NCBI GenBank assembly: GCA_032158295.1
Contig: CM063262.1
Span: forward strand, 6,915,394-6,979,393
Reading direction: 5' to 3'
Source of the DNA: Pycnopodia helianthoides
Lineage: Eukaryota; Echinodermata; Asteroidea; Forcipulatida; Asteriidae
Length of the DNA stretch: 64,000 nucleotides
Shown here: piece by piece, positions 51,501-61,150 of the stretch
Layout: every line of letters starts with the position of its first letter
Numbering within the stretch: position 1 is the first letter of the stretch
Made by a program: the position numbers and the translations under genes
Notes under the pieces: generated by a model
The model's input: the letters and a program-made list of their open reading frames with translations, nothing else
Told to the model about the DNA's origin: nothing
Databases searched by the model: none

Positions 51501-52463
51501 ACTGAGCTAGACAGAGATGGGAGGCCTCCCGCCCCGCGGCTTATGGAGTGTGGGTTCCGACTCGTCAAACACCTGCTGGATGACATCACTGGTGCCTGGC
51601 TACCTCCAGAAAAGTGCCCCAAAACGTCGACTATGAGAACATCAGCTCGATGCATATCCAACGACTTGGTAATGATGCGCCACAAGATTTGTACACTATC
51701 CTCCCTTATCAATGATAAGGGATGCCAGCCGGGCCTGGCTAATCCTCAAGCTCTGTCCCCCGCCGCCGCTCTTCCACCGGCTGCTTTATTTGGGACAGAT
51801 AATGATGCGCTGACAACGCCCACAAAGATCATCTACAGCAAAATAAACGACAGTGTCAATTCTCTTTCGGACACAACAATTACCCACTGGCACGACAACG
51901 GATACGTCGACAAAGAAACAAACTTCAATTGGAAAGATATACACCGTCCTCCCACCTCCAAAAAAGAAGGCGACAATCAGTTCAAACTGTTCCACAATAT
52001 ATTGCCATCATTACCTGTACTCCACCACATCAATGCCAACCACTCCCCACTGTGCGGGTGGTGTGGGGAAAAGGGAACAATACCGCACCTCTTCATAACC
52101 TGTTCTCGAATACAACCGTCTCTCAATCTGCTCCATAGTCTCCTTCAACGTCTTCTGCCACAGGCTACACTGAACTTCAACAACTACTGGGCACTCATCC
52201 CACACACCAGGGGCCGCGGGAGGGAGGTCGTCCGTCTCTGCAATTATCTTATCATTAGTTTAAAATCCGCTATCTACTGGCTCTATTCAAATTCCGTTTT
52301 TGCTGACCCTTTAGTTGTATGGCGGAACCGTATTCAGCAGAAAGTTCTGGTCGAATGGTATTATTACAAAGCTTCCAATAACTTTCAAATTTTCCAGAAA
52401 ACATGGGACATAAATAACGCCATTTTCACATTAACGGAACAAAAAATCACTTGGTTTATTTAA
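48573..52463 (+). CDS. LINE ORF2 protein: AP endonuclease and reverse transcriptase
   Basis: 1296 residues, uninterrupted. The N-terminal AP endonuclease shows LNTAG, LLQETYDL (~47), GGDFN (~151) and SDHSAV (~243). The RT shows KSPGLDGLTSEFYQFFW (~478), WRPVSLLNIDYKIYAKVM, LLNLDQKKAFDNVDH, RQGCPLSG (~665) and YADDI with the catalytic DD (~710). Near the C-terminus is CGWCGEKGTIPHLFITC (CX2CX7HX4C, ~1160). The order, length and sequence style are those of L1/Tx1 ORF2, which nicks target DNA and primes cDNA synthesis. The start overlaps ORF1 by ATGA, which suggests stop-restart coupled translation. No missing catalytic residue was seen. Confidence 0.92.
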   Translation: MNSLLIYVLLMTLRFATLNTAGCSGELKNLSVKTYVDVNLHNPDVVLLQETYDLTESSTCWEHWPYRIHCAQGHSRGTGVATLIKNNCNVNIITSCTIFSSHILYLKLDIDSVLYHIYNILIPQTDSLAFECIDSFLAHCTEHNDGFVVLGGDFNCTSNPILDRFRTFKEQRYKVAQALENSFNQLSVSDVWRRQNPTRCEYTWFRNNPARGSLSKSRLDKFLISDALLPSVSLCKLNTCAISDHSAVCLDLKISPPRRRGSSHWHFNNSLLENKEYTEAIFLFLKQWQQQKPNYSGIRTWWDFGKCHIKSLTQLFGAKNAETKRQTFKNLNDGIETLQSSPELSSDTQQVLSEQRNALRSLYEQEAQGALIRARFMCNNEVDASSSFFFGMEKSASMSKHISQIRLSSGTVADNPSEINSHIHEFYENLYRRSDTEEGAGELLLQNIPTLDPCDANDCERPLTLEELDSAVKQLTHNKSPGLDGLTSEFYQFFWPVLKNDILSVFNDSIRVGSLPVSCRRAIITLLPKKGDLLDIANWRPVSLLNIDYKIYAKVMTNRLKKVIDQVVHRDQSYSVPGRSIHDNINLIRDSLLYCNSKNIPLALLNLDQKKAFDNVDHDYLFNTLKAMGFGQRFISYVQVMYQNAESLIKGAGSLTSPLSFQKGIRQGCPLSGLLYSIAIEPLLHTLRLKLNEFGLKSPCSSESAIVVSAYADDITIFITHDRGFNIVRDAYQLYSHASAACLNLTKSQGLWVGSWVSRTDHPLDFKWNSDGLTFLGIQLGNSNQFIQKNWLECRKKLEKCISSWKRFSCKMSLKGRVLIANQIVSSKLFHTLATLSPPQDILNEFQGKLDDFIWNGGRHWLKKSVLYQNPDRGGLGLTCLQARLLTFSFNLLRSFLKHPLHHPSFDLISYYFRQNRKLGFDRELFYTAIDSKFFPHLPTFHCDLLRAWIEVGARVATLPCDFSSFVNLPLNSLFFTELDRDGRPPAPRLMECGFRLVKHLLDDITGAWLPPEKCPKTSTMRTSARCISNDLVMMRHKICTLSSLINDKGCQPGLANPQALSPAAALPPAALFGTDNDALTTPTKIIYSKINDSVNSLSDTTITHWHDNGYVDKETNFNWKDIHRPPTSKKEGDNQFKLFHNILPSLPVLHHINANHSPLCGWCGEKGTIPHLFITCSRIQPSLNLLHSLLQRLLPQATLNFNNYWALIPHTRGRGREVVRLCNYLIISLKSAIYWLYSNSVFADPLVVWRNRIQQKVLVEWYYYKASNNFQIFQKTWDINNAIFTLTEQKITWFI

Positions 52464-52641
52464 GACTAATTTTGCTTCAGTTCATGTGCATATCGTGTGT
52501 TCCTAGAGCCTCTTGTTAAACCCAGATGTTGTATGAGAGTCATTTGTATTTATTTTTGTTGTGAATTGTCTTGTTATTGCAGTCTTATTCAATTGAAATT
52601 GTCATTTTAAGTTGTATGTATTGATTTGATATTGTTTGGAC

Positions 52642-52647
52642 AATAAA
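52642..52647 (+). promoter_or_regulatory. Polyadenylation signal of the LINE
   Basis: aataaa, 24 bases before the start of the right (CTT)n tract. It lies in a ~200-base 3' UTR that repeats attcaattgaaa at about 52588 and 52650. Confidence 0.6.
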
Positions 52648-52669
52648 GATTCAATTGAAAAGTCAAAAG

Positions 52670-52670
<1 letters not shown>

Positions 52671-52704
<34 letters not shown>

Positions 52705-52708
52705 TTCT
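52671..52708. repeat. (CTT)n microsatellite, right flank of the LINE
   Basis: About a dozen CTT units with one interruption (tcctct), directly after the LINE 3' end. It has the same repeat and strand phase as the left flank, so the LINE sits inside one original CTT tract. Confidence 0.9.
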
Positions 52709-53400
52709 GAAACTCATCAGACAATTGAACCTCAGTATGAAGACGGCATAAACTTAATGACGTTATGATGACGTCATCAGGTGTCGAATTACAAGGTTTT
52801 TAAAGTTGAAAAATGACCATTTGGTATTCGTGTATCTCTTCGAATGTATAAGCTATGATGTTCATAGTTGAGCATCAGATAGATCAAGACTGGGGCAACA
52901 TTTTAAACAACAAAATCGTATGACCTTTACTTCTGGTCGTACCGGAAGGTCACAGTCTGCCTTTGTGTTTTTTCGTGGGCATAACTCAAGATTGAAATTG
53001 AATTGAACATTGAAACTCGTAAGACAACTGAACCTCGATATCAAGACGACACAAACTTGATGATGTCATGATGACGTCATCACGTTTTGAATAACATTAA
53101 ATCAAATTTTATTATTAAACAAAATCATAACTCATGAACCACATGTTGGATGTTTACAATCTATACAACATCGGACAGGTCGTTGAAAGTTTAACAAACG
53201 CTGCACAGAAAGTGACCCCATTTGACCTTGACTTCCGGTTCAAACGGGAAATTGAAAATTAAAAAAAATTAATATCTCAAAAACCACGTATATTTTCGCC
53301 ATAATTTTGTCATCAGGTTAGAGATGAGTGAACCTGCTCAAACTTTTGCACAGAGATGACAGCATTTTGACTTTTACATCTGGTCAAAACTGGACGTTAA
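52709..53400. repeat. ~300-bp diverged tandem repeats with CRE palindromes
   Basis: gaaactcRtMagacaaYtgaacctc occurs at 52708 and 53011. Each is followed after ~55 bases by the perfect palindrome tgatgacgtcatca (52766 and 53069), a 303-base spacing. Later parts share a gacctttacttctgg / gaccttgacttccgg segment (52921, 53224), with a weaker third copy near 53370. The core contains the CRE/ATF octamer tgacgtca. It is probably an old interspersed or satellite repeat; a related piece lies near 30450. Confidence 0.7.
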
Positions 53401-53793
53401 AGCGCACGTGTCTCCTCACGTGAATCTCCGGAGACAGAATCTCCTGCCACAACGGCACGTAGTTTAGTTTACATGTGTATAGTCTTGGTTCCAAGTGGAG
53501 TTCTCAAGTTCAGCCAAGCAAAGCATGCACTTCACGGACGGCCGCAGACGACTTCCGCGAAAAGTGAATAGCGCCCCTAAGCATGGAATTAGAACAACCA
53601 TGCACCGCATTTGAAGAGAAAACTCGAAACGTACGGTAGTCTTCAACACAGACCCCATTAACAACCATTTTGTAAAGGAGTTTCAACCTTTCAGAAAAAC
53701 TAAATCACCTCAAATCAACCCTAAACCAATTGTTATTATGTGATAAAATAAAATCCCGTTAAGTCCGAGTTATGGCTGATAATGTGAACATCT
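53401..53793. other. Non-coding stretch
   Basis: No gene was seen; a frame on the minus strand at 53464-53664 has no recognisable domain. Confidence 0.4.
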
Positions 53794-54038
53794 GGGCCCA
53801 ATTTCATAGAGCTGCTAAGCACAAAAATTTGCTTAGCATGAAATTTCTCCCTTGATAAAAACAGGGTTACCAACCAAATGTCCATGTGTTGCATATTGCT
53901 TGTTACTGGTGGTATTCAACTGTTGTTTGCTTATCCTGAAAATCACGTGGAAATTTGGTTGGTAATCCTGTTTTTATCAATTAAGAAATTTCATGCTAAG
54001 CAAATTTGTGTGCTTAGCAGCTCTATGAAATTGGGCCC
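53794..54038. mobile_element. Foldback MITE, 245 bp
   Basis: The 86-base arms 53794-53879 and 53953-54038 are near-perfect inverted repeats starting gggcccaatttcatagag, with a 73-base centre. Only a few mismatches (such as ctcccttgat/tcaattaag) and no coding capacity were seen. No clear target duplication flanks it (tct before, tgt after). It is non-autonomous. Confidence 0.9.
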
Positions 54039-57000
54039 TGTTTGTAGCTATTGCTTTCCAGAATTGAGATTTGCTGCTATCAATTAAGTTTATTTAATAA
54101 AATGTATCCACAAGACGATCGAACACATATACAAATGACAATAGTTTTAGATTGGTTGATTCTTTAGTATAGAAGATGGACCTTTAATAAAAAAAAAACG
54201 TTCATGTCATTACATGATACAAGCAATTTAGTAAAATATATACATGTACTAAGCTAAACAATTCAGAAGAAATCTGTAACACTTTTACATTTTTACGTTT
54301 CGGTCCTTTTACCGGGTATAATAATTAAAAACGTGTTTTATCACACTGGATTGGAGTATCAAAGCGTTCTTTCATAAAATAGTTTTTATGAATCTTTAAT
54401 GTGAATGTTTTATCACAGGGAGAGAGTTTTTCATGTATTAGAAATGCATTACAGATACAATTCTTTGATTTTGTGAATTTGTGAATGTTTAATACTTCGA
54501 ATCTTAAAAAAAATCTTGTTCAAAGTATGTCAGTGGTCAAAGTATGATATACACATTACCTATTAAACCTTAAATTGTATTTATCTTCCAAATTTGTTTA
54601 CCAATACGGTACTGTTTTTTATTTACCAATGCAAGGGAAATAACAATTATTGTGTCAATTGTATGACATTTTACAGTTGTGTCTGTTTCATACTTTGAAC
54701 ATTACAATTATGCACAACAGCCTTAAGGAAGTTGGCTCATAATGTTCAGCTTACACCCGTAGACATTATGACTGTACTTTAACACGATTTTACTTTTAAA
54801 GACAACTAACACTTATTCCATTATAATTCAGATGTGTCCAATATTTCGTACAAGTTCTCATAGTTTAGTGAAGTACAGAAACATACATCATGATAGGCCT
54901 ACAGGTACTTTGTGTAAAATAATCCTGTTACATATTAGATCAATCAGAAACCATTCATAAAACTCATAACCCATACATATTGTTGTTTAAAGTAGTAGGG
55001 CCTATACTACATTTATAAAAAATAAAGTTACATGTATAACAACTTAGCCATTTGTTGCATACAGCAATGAAAATGGTTGGTTTATTTTTATACGTAAACT
55101 ATAAACCTAATATGTAGTAATATAAGATAGATATAAATTCATAACTGGATAACTAGCTTGTCAAAAATGTCATATATACATTAAGTGTGATGTACAGATA
55201 AGCTTTAGATGTTATGCAGTCACTATTGGTTAATAAGATTCAGGCGTGATATTAAAGGAACAGTACAGAATTGGTTTTTGCTTACAAAACAGTTGCTGGC
55301 ATGTAAGCACTTTATGTAATCCACCATATACATAAACTGACAAACTTGTAGAAGTTTGAGATCGATCGACCATCTGGGTCACGAGAAAATAGTGAAAAAC
55401 CGATTACACATTTGCATTGAAATCAAATAGATTCAACAAATGAAAAAAATGCTTACTGAGCGATAAACTCCAACCGGAAAATTAGTTTATTCATTTCTCA
55501 TCAAATATGGCATTTCAGAGAGAAATATTTCAAGGGATGTTTTCTACTATCATCATCATTAGACCGTGTAAGTTTTATGTAAATCTGTGATCAAAAAGTA
55601 TATTTTACAAGTTTTTTCTTACCAATTCTGTAATGTTCCTTTAAGCATGTACATGTAAAATTTGTATAGGGTTTCAAAGACTTTTCTGACCATTTAATAG
55701 ACTATTTAAGAATTTTGCTGATTTTACATGGACAAACAAATTATAATTCCCACTATTGTACAAAGAATACCACGCATGTAGTTTTTAATGTTAATGTTAA
55801 ATGTACAAATTCACATTTCCCTGCTTGCTCTGTTCCAGATGCAAAGCTAGATTGACCTGAGCAGGTATTATGTGATCATAAAGTCTTCCTTTGAAATAAG
55901 ATATGCACAGCTCATTAAACTGCACACACTATTGCTTAATGACTATGCAATGATTTATCTGTTGTTTATAACATACATACATGTTTGTTTAAATTATCGA
56001 AAATCCACTTTGGCAGCTATTGGTTGCCGACAGTTCAGTGTTGGGTTGAAAGTTTGTAATATACATGATTAAAAACTCAAAATTGACTTGATTGTCCACA
56101 CAAGTTTAACTAGTTTTGGTAAATGGATTATAGTGAAAGACTACTTCAGTTCTAGGATCAAGTCACACGAGAATGATTATCCACTTGAACAGCTGCTTCT
56201 TGATGACTATTGAATTTTAACCTATTCCTGTTAAGCAAAGAGACAAATAAAAAGTAATTGAAATTTGCAGCACTGTTATTGGGGTTTTAGATAAAGGTCT
56301 GTAAACTCAAGTCAACACATTTTACACAAAGTTTCATCAAGTATGAGAACGTAAATTTACAGTATATGCAAATGTTGTAAACATAACACCTGCATATTAC
56401 TATAGTCTCAAGTGAGAATGTTAAACGTAGCATTGTAAGATATGTAAATGTGAATAACTTACAAAGATTATACTGCTGCCAGTTGGAGTGAATTGAGTTA
56501 CACTTACCGCTAAGAGAATGTAGATTGATTCGGTGTGTCTGGTATTGGTAGAAGATTGCGCCACAAAACATTGTAAACCCTCACACAATGTACTACATGT
56601 ACATGTAGGTGCTGCAATTTAAAAAAAAAAAACTAGCTAAACTGTCAAAAAATAATAATAATAAGCTCTTTGTGACTGCTATGGATAAAGCACTTTTATT
56701 TATGAATTCATAGAAGATTTGAACCCTAGTTTTACGAAAAACACTACTTGAAGAGAGGCAGCTTTCAGCAACAATGGGAAATTGTTAGTGTAAGCCATAA
56801 TAATATTAAAGTGTACATGTATAGTATGCCTGTAACAAATACATGTACATGGTTTATATAAGTGTGGCACACAGTGTTGTAAAAACATGAATACATGTTA
56901 TGGAATATCAGTACACAATTAATATGAGCATAACAGTATAAAATGAATAAGTTGGTGGCTGATCACTGTTCAAAGTGAATTTAAAGTCCATTAACAGTAA

Positions 57001-57135
57001 GACAGTGGGCGGCCACCAACAAAGGCAATTAAAAGTGATGAACACCTTGTACTCTTACTGTTAATAATGTTTCCAAGGCATCTGTCAGTCCCTGGAACCA
57101 TGGAGTAGTGCCATTATGCATATTGATTTAGTAAC
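54039..57135. other. AT-rich non-coding stretch around a MITE
   Basis: No gene was found in about 3 kb apart from the MITE at 55252-55644. Short inverted repeats (attaacagtaaga/tcttactgttaat at 56988 and 57053) are present. Frames of 60-95 codons on both strands look like chance. Confidence 0.45.
55252..55644. mobile_element. MITE with 20-bp TIRs and TTAA target duplication
   Basis: Ends ttaa-aggaacagtacagaattggt and accaattctgtaatgttcct-ttaa: TIRs of 20 bases with one mismatch, each bounded by TTAA. Internal DNA (353 bases) is non-coding. TTAA duplication is used by piggyBac and Kolobok transposons, so a non-autonomous derivative of one of these is likely; which one is not decided. Confidence 0.85.
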
Positions 57136-57139
57136 AGTA

Positions 57140-57670
57140 TCTGTTGCGACTGGACTCCAATGCAGGAGTGAAAGTCTCTACCACAGTGTCCACAGGTCAA
57201 GGGTGAACGTAATCTTCTTGGGGTTGTGCTTTCCTCTGGAATCAACCGTCTTCAGCCTGTAGAATCAGGTCTTCCTCAAACTTGGAGAGTCTTGTCTACA
57301 TCTTCTGCTTTCAGGTGCATCTATCTCCAGCGACAGCTTCCCACATGCAACACTGACAACCAGTGCATTGAGGTCACACTTGCATGTGTCTTTGTAGTTC
57401 GGTGGGTCTTCCAATCAGTCTCTCCTGATGACAGCTCTCCATGGAGAGGGTCTGTTGGGATGCAGCCATCCTCCAATCGGGTGAGGAATACATGGTGGCA
57501 TTACTACTACTCTCACGAGCAAAGTATCTTCAGGAGATGTTGAGGATACGCCTCAGGCAACACATTTATGAAAAGCGTTGAGCTCTGTTTTTCTTGTTCA
57601 GAGCAGACAGTCCGGGATTTACTACTGGGGCGTACTCACCAAGCACGCAAGTGTTTTCATTTAACACACT
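57140..57670 (-). pseudogene. Broken LINE C-terminus (endonuclease-RT type, zinc finger end)
   Basis: On the minus strand, in shifting frames: EQEK and LNAFHKC; CLRRILNIS, then a stop; PDWRMAASQ; ERLIGRP; and finally TCGHCGRDFHSCIGVQSQQ. These match the usual end of a widespread LINE group (LNxFHxRCLRRILxI, GRPxxR, then CxxCGRxFHSRIGLxSHxR). Several stops and shifts are present. Confidence 0.6.
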
Positions 57671-57859
57671 GTCCGCATGTTCATAGAGCTGGTATACAAA
57701 GCTAGCTTAATATCACACTCAACATACAACCATGTTTGTGGTCTTCTCTTTCAAACTGAAATCTCTTGTAAACATGAAAAGGCTATGAATGTTTTACTAC
57801 TATTAGTAAAAGCAATAATAACTAGTTCTTATATAGTGCATTTTACAATTAAATTAATT

Positions 57860-59239
57860 CCAGCCCCGATTATTCGTGAATTTGCATATGAATTGAGTAA
57901 ACCTCTTTCACACATTCTTAATTCATCGTACCAGGAAGGTGTGGTTCCTTATCAGTGGAAACAAGCCATTGTTATTCCTCTGCCTAAAAGTTCTCCCCCA
58001 ACTTGGAACAAACTTCGTCCTATTTCTTTAACTGATCATTTTGCCAAATTAGCTGAACATTTCGTTGTCCAGTGGATCATTTCAGATATCCAAGATAATT
58101 TGGATCCTAATCAGTATGGTAACAGAAAAGGAGTATCTACTTCCCATTATCTAGTTAAACTTGTTGATAATTTAAATGCTCATGCTGAGCTTACGAAGAG
58201 TCACCGTTCCTTGGTTGTTACAGATTTTACTAAGGCTTTTGATCTAGTTGATCATAATAATATTGTTATTCGTGATTTGCTTCACCTGGGTGCACGCCAA
58301 TCGATTGTCCCCTGGGTTTGTAGCTTTTTAACCAACAGATCTCAGTGTGTCAGATATAAACATATTCTGTCCAATTCTAATGTCCTTAAGGGTGGTCTCC
58401 CACAAGGGACTAAGTTCGGGCCGTTGGGTTTTCTTGTTAAAATTAATAGTGCAGTTCATTCTGAAAATGTCACTAACAATCGATTGCTTAGTTTGAAATA
58501 TGTTGACGATTTGACTATTGTGGAGAACACTGTAAGTAAAGATTCTCACAATATGCAGTCTGTTTTGAATGAGTTCAGTGAATGGACCATTCAAAATAAT
58601 ATGAAAATCAATCCAGATAAGTGTGCTACAATGACTGTTTGCTTTATGAAGAATATCCCTCAGTTTCCGCCTCTACAAATTTCATCCATTGATCTCCACA
58701 CTGTCGATTGTGTTAAGATTCTTGGCGTCTTAATTAGTTCTGACCTCAAATGGGATAAACATGTTGATCAGATTTATCGTAAGACTAGCAGTAAGATATA
58801 CATGCTCAAACTATTGAAAAAGTTCCACTTATCCATTCCAGATTTACTAACGATTTATAAGGGTTACATAAGACCATTGGCAGAGTATGCAGCCCCAGTA
58901 TGGAATGCAGGGCTAACTAGAGCTCATGTCAACAAATTGAAGGTTATTCATAAGCGAGCTCTTAAGATTATTTGGGGTTTGGGTTATATCAATTACGACC
59001 ACGCTCTTATTAATTGCAATTTAGTGTCTCTCCATGACCGTAGAAAAAATCTTTGCATCAGCTTTGCAACCAAGCTGAAAGATTCCGATTTGTTCCGTCA
59101 GTGGTTACCCCAGCCAAGAGGTTCTAGTATGCAATATCAATTAAGAAACACTAACAATCTTTCTGAAATTAAGTGCAAAACAAACAGATACAAAAACAGT
59201 CCGATACCTTACTTTGTCAGTATTTTGAACCAGGTATAA
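57860..59239 (+). CDS. LINE reverse transcriptase, partial (about 459 aa)
   Basis: RT of a jockey/CR1-superfamily non-LTR retrotransposon. In order: WKQAIVIPLPKSSPP and RPISLTDHFAKLAE; DPNQYGNRKGVSTSHYLV; VVTDFTKAFDLVDH (~58220, first catalytic Asp); GLPQGTKFGPLGFLVKIN (~58393); LKYVDDLTIVE (~58494, catalytic DD with Val instead of Ala); and KILGVLISSDLKWDKHV. The C-terminus shows YIRPLAEYAAPVWN and the LKVIHKRALKIIWG segment. The Met at 57677 is upstream of any similarity, so the true start is lost with the endonuclease. No frameshift was seen in this part. Confidence 0.85.
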   Translation, partial: PAPIIREFAYELSKPLSHILNSSYQEGVVPYQWKQAIVIPLPKSSPPTWNKLRPISLTDHFAKLAEHFVVQWIISDIQDNLDPNQYGNRKGVSTSHYLVKLVDNLNAHAELTKSHRSLVVTDFTKAFDLVDHNNIVIRDLLHLGARQSIVPWVCSFLTNRSQCVRYKHILSNSNVLKGGLPQGTKFGPLGFLVKINSAVHSENVTNNRLLSLKYVDDLTIVENTVSKDSHNMQSVLNEFSEWTIQNNMKINPDKCATMTVCFMKNIPQFPPLQISSIDLHTVDCVKILGVLISSDLKWDKHVDQIYRKTSSKIYMLKLLKKFHLSIPDLLTIYKGYIRPLAEYAAPVWNAGLTRAHVNKLKVIHKRALKIIWGLGYINYDHALINCNLVSLHDRRKNLCISFATKLKDSDLFRQWLPQPRGSSMQYQLRNTNNLSEIKCKTNRYKNSPIPYFVSILNQV

Positions 59240-59450
59240 ATTACTCTTTTTAAAGTGTGTGCTTTGTTTTTGTTTTTTGGATGTTTTTTTAGTGTAAACC
59301 CGTTGCTTTTTTTAAATAAGTAATTTGATGTGCATTTATTTATTTTTTTTAATTTGTAATTGTAAACTTTGTAGCAATTTAGCCCCTGGGCTACAAATGC
59401 ATAGTTTTAATAAACCAGAAATAATAATAATAATAATAATAATAATAATT
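57860..59450 (+). mobile_element. 5'-truncated jockey/CR1-type LINE with AAT tail
   Basis: The element begins inside the region before the RT core (APIIREFAYELSKPL). It is open to the stop at 59239, then has a ~180-base 3' UTR ending aataaaccag and an (aat)n tail at 59419-59450. Lack of stops suggests a young insertion. Sequence left of 57860 belongs to other DNA. Confidence 0.82.
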
Positions 59451-60154
59451 AATGGTAATGTAACAAATTTGCTTTTTTAATGAAACAATATCATGCAATA
59501 ATCCTGCGAAGGTAATGGGAAGAGGATTTTTTCTTCGAAGCGCATTGGTTAATATATTATCAGTTATCATTCCAACAGTCTGTATCATACTTTGCTACAT
59601 CATTCAAACTTCTATTTATACATTAATTCTGTATCACATTATAATATAGTATTTGTATTTATTGTCTCTTCTTTAAAAAGATAAAAATTGAAAATTTACA
59701 TGTCTAAAATTGATTAAAACTCCAGCACAGGACAGTAACAAAAAGTTATTACTAAAAAATAAATACAGGTATTAAATGGATAAAGTAGATTGGTGTTGCA
59801 AAGATTAGAATGGGATGATGTAAGAGATTGTGATACTCTTGATGAGTTGTTTAATAATGTAAAAGTGTAGGTTTATACTATAAAAAATGGAAATTATAAA
59901 AGTATTTGCTTTGTATTGCTATATACCTTTGTATTGCTATTAAAAACATCACATTTCATATTTTGTTGGATTAGAACCACTAGGATTCCATGCCATTTCC
60001 TTAAGTTTGTTGGTGCAAGTTTATGCAAGAACAAAAAATTACATTTCAAAAAATTACATTTCAATTGGGGTCATTTTTTTCTTTGTGCCAGAAAACCTGC
60101 AATTAATATAATCACGAATTTTGAGTAATTTTTGCTGTACTTATTTTCTATCTG
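59451..60154. other. Non-coding stretch with a relative of the 5.4 kb unit
   Basis: The segment at about 59777-59865 (ggatRaa.tagattg.tgttgcWaagattagaa, then gattRtgatactcttg) resembles unit positions 4381-4465. A short direct duplication (aaaaattacatttcaa) lies at 60034-60062. No gene was seen. Confidence 0.5.
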
Positions 60155-61150
60155 TGAACAGGGGTTATTCGTCTGGAGAAAGTGCAGCATTCCGAAAATG
60201 CTATGGTTAACTTGGAGAATTGCGCTCCACGTTGACGCTGTCTACACCAGTTATTGCGTTAACTGCAACAGTTACAAAAACTGTTAGCAGACAGTTGTAG
60301 AAAGCCTATAGCCATGCGTAATATTATGGATTGATTGAGGAAAGTCCTGTACGGAATTTTTAAATAATTATGGAAAAAAGTCTGGAGAAAGTCTCTTGAA
60401 AAAGATGGGATGAAATTTTGGATTGACTTTGCAATGGAAGTAAAGGACAAACAAATATCAACTGAAAGGGTCATCATAATTATAATTGCCAGTCATGCAT
60501 GCAGGTCGGCCAACTGTATGCACCTTTTTTCATTGCTGCCACAAGTACTTCAACATGTGCCATACAAATACCGAGGACGGAGTACAACGTGAGATTATTG
60601 AGAGCTTCACAAAGGAATGGTGAAGTGCTGGTCCTGTTCGCTACACCAGCTTTTTAGAAACACAACTTTTGTGATATATGTGCCAAGACATGTACTTGCG
60701 ACGGACACATTTGCTTTATTGTAGCATCATTTGCAGAGAAGCAGCTACATGACATTGCTATACCTGGATCAAGCACAGCCGAACATCAAGTGGTTACAGT
60801 TTCTGATACAGAAGTAACCCAATTAACTGCAAAATTTGAACAATTGAGAGAGACACTTTTGAGTCCGTCCACTTCCCTTATGTATTCAGGTGGAGACATG
60901 GCTCGTGGGTTGTCTCTGAACACAGTAAAGGATAACAAGCAAGTGTAAATTTCTTTTAAATTTTTACCAGTTTTGTGAAAGATAAATATTTTCCACCAAA
61001 ACGATTTCTTTGCAAGTAGGGGATATTTTGCAAATCACTCTGAATCGACAAAGTGAACCTTCATCTGATGTGGAAGATTCAGAAGATGATTTCTTGAGTG
61101 ATGAATATGCCGAAGTAGTTTTGGATGCTGACAGTAGCGACAGTAACTAA
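60155..61150 (+). pseudogene. RecQ-like DNA helicase, broken
   Basis: Plus-strand pieces in order match a RecQ-type superfamily 2 helicase: after an acceptor-like gaacag (60161), GYSSGESAAFRKCYG, stop, LGELRSTLT; TPVIALTATVTK (~60250, helicase motif III region); TERVII and CRSANCMHLFSLL; FNMCHTNTEDGVQREIIESF followed by GEVLVLFAT (~60625, motif V region); FCDICAKTCTC (zinc-type Cys cluster, ~60668); FEQLRETLL; GGDMARGLSLNTVKD; and, after a possible small intron, an acidic end SSDVEDSEDDFLSD stopping at 61150. Stops at TAA/TAG (~60210, 60291, 60655) and frameshifts show decay. The Walker A/DEAH half was not found upstream. Together with the next gene it may belong to one transposon. Confidence 0.7.

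Larger units (their letters stand above)
46753..52670 (+). mobile_element. Apparently intact Tx1/L1-type LINE in a (CTT)n target
   Basis: A two-ORF non-LTR retrotransposon of about 5.9 kb: 5' UTR (46753-46968), ORF1 with a CCHC knuckle, ORF2 with AP endonuclease, RT and a C-terminal CCHC, and a 3' UTR with a polyadenylation signal. It lies exactly between a long (CTT)n array and a shorter one (52671-52708). Both ORFs are free of stops. Families of the Tx1 group that insert into microsatellites, including TTC repeats, are known; membership in such a family is inferred from RT style and location. Confidence 0.88.

Noticed and set aside
51853..52138. Alternative-frame proteins inside LINE ORF2
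   Set aside because: Shadows of the ORF2 frame, which carries the conserved motifs.
60943..61019. Exact small intron joining helicase pieces
   Set aside because: Donor gtgtaa or gtaaat with acceptor caagtag does not keep the acidic tail in frame, so the junction is left undecided.
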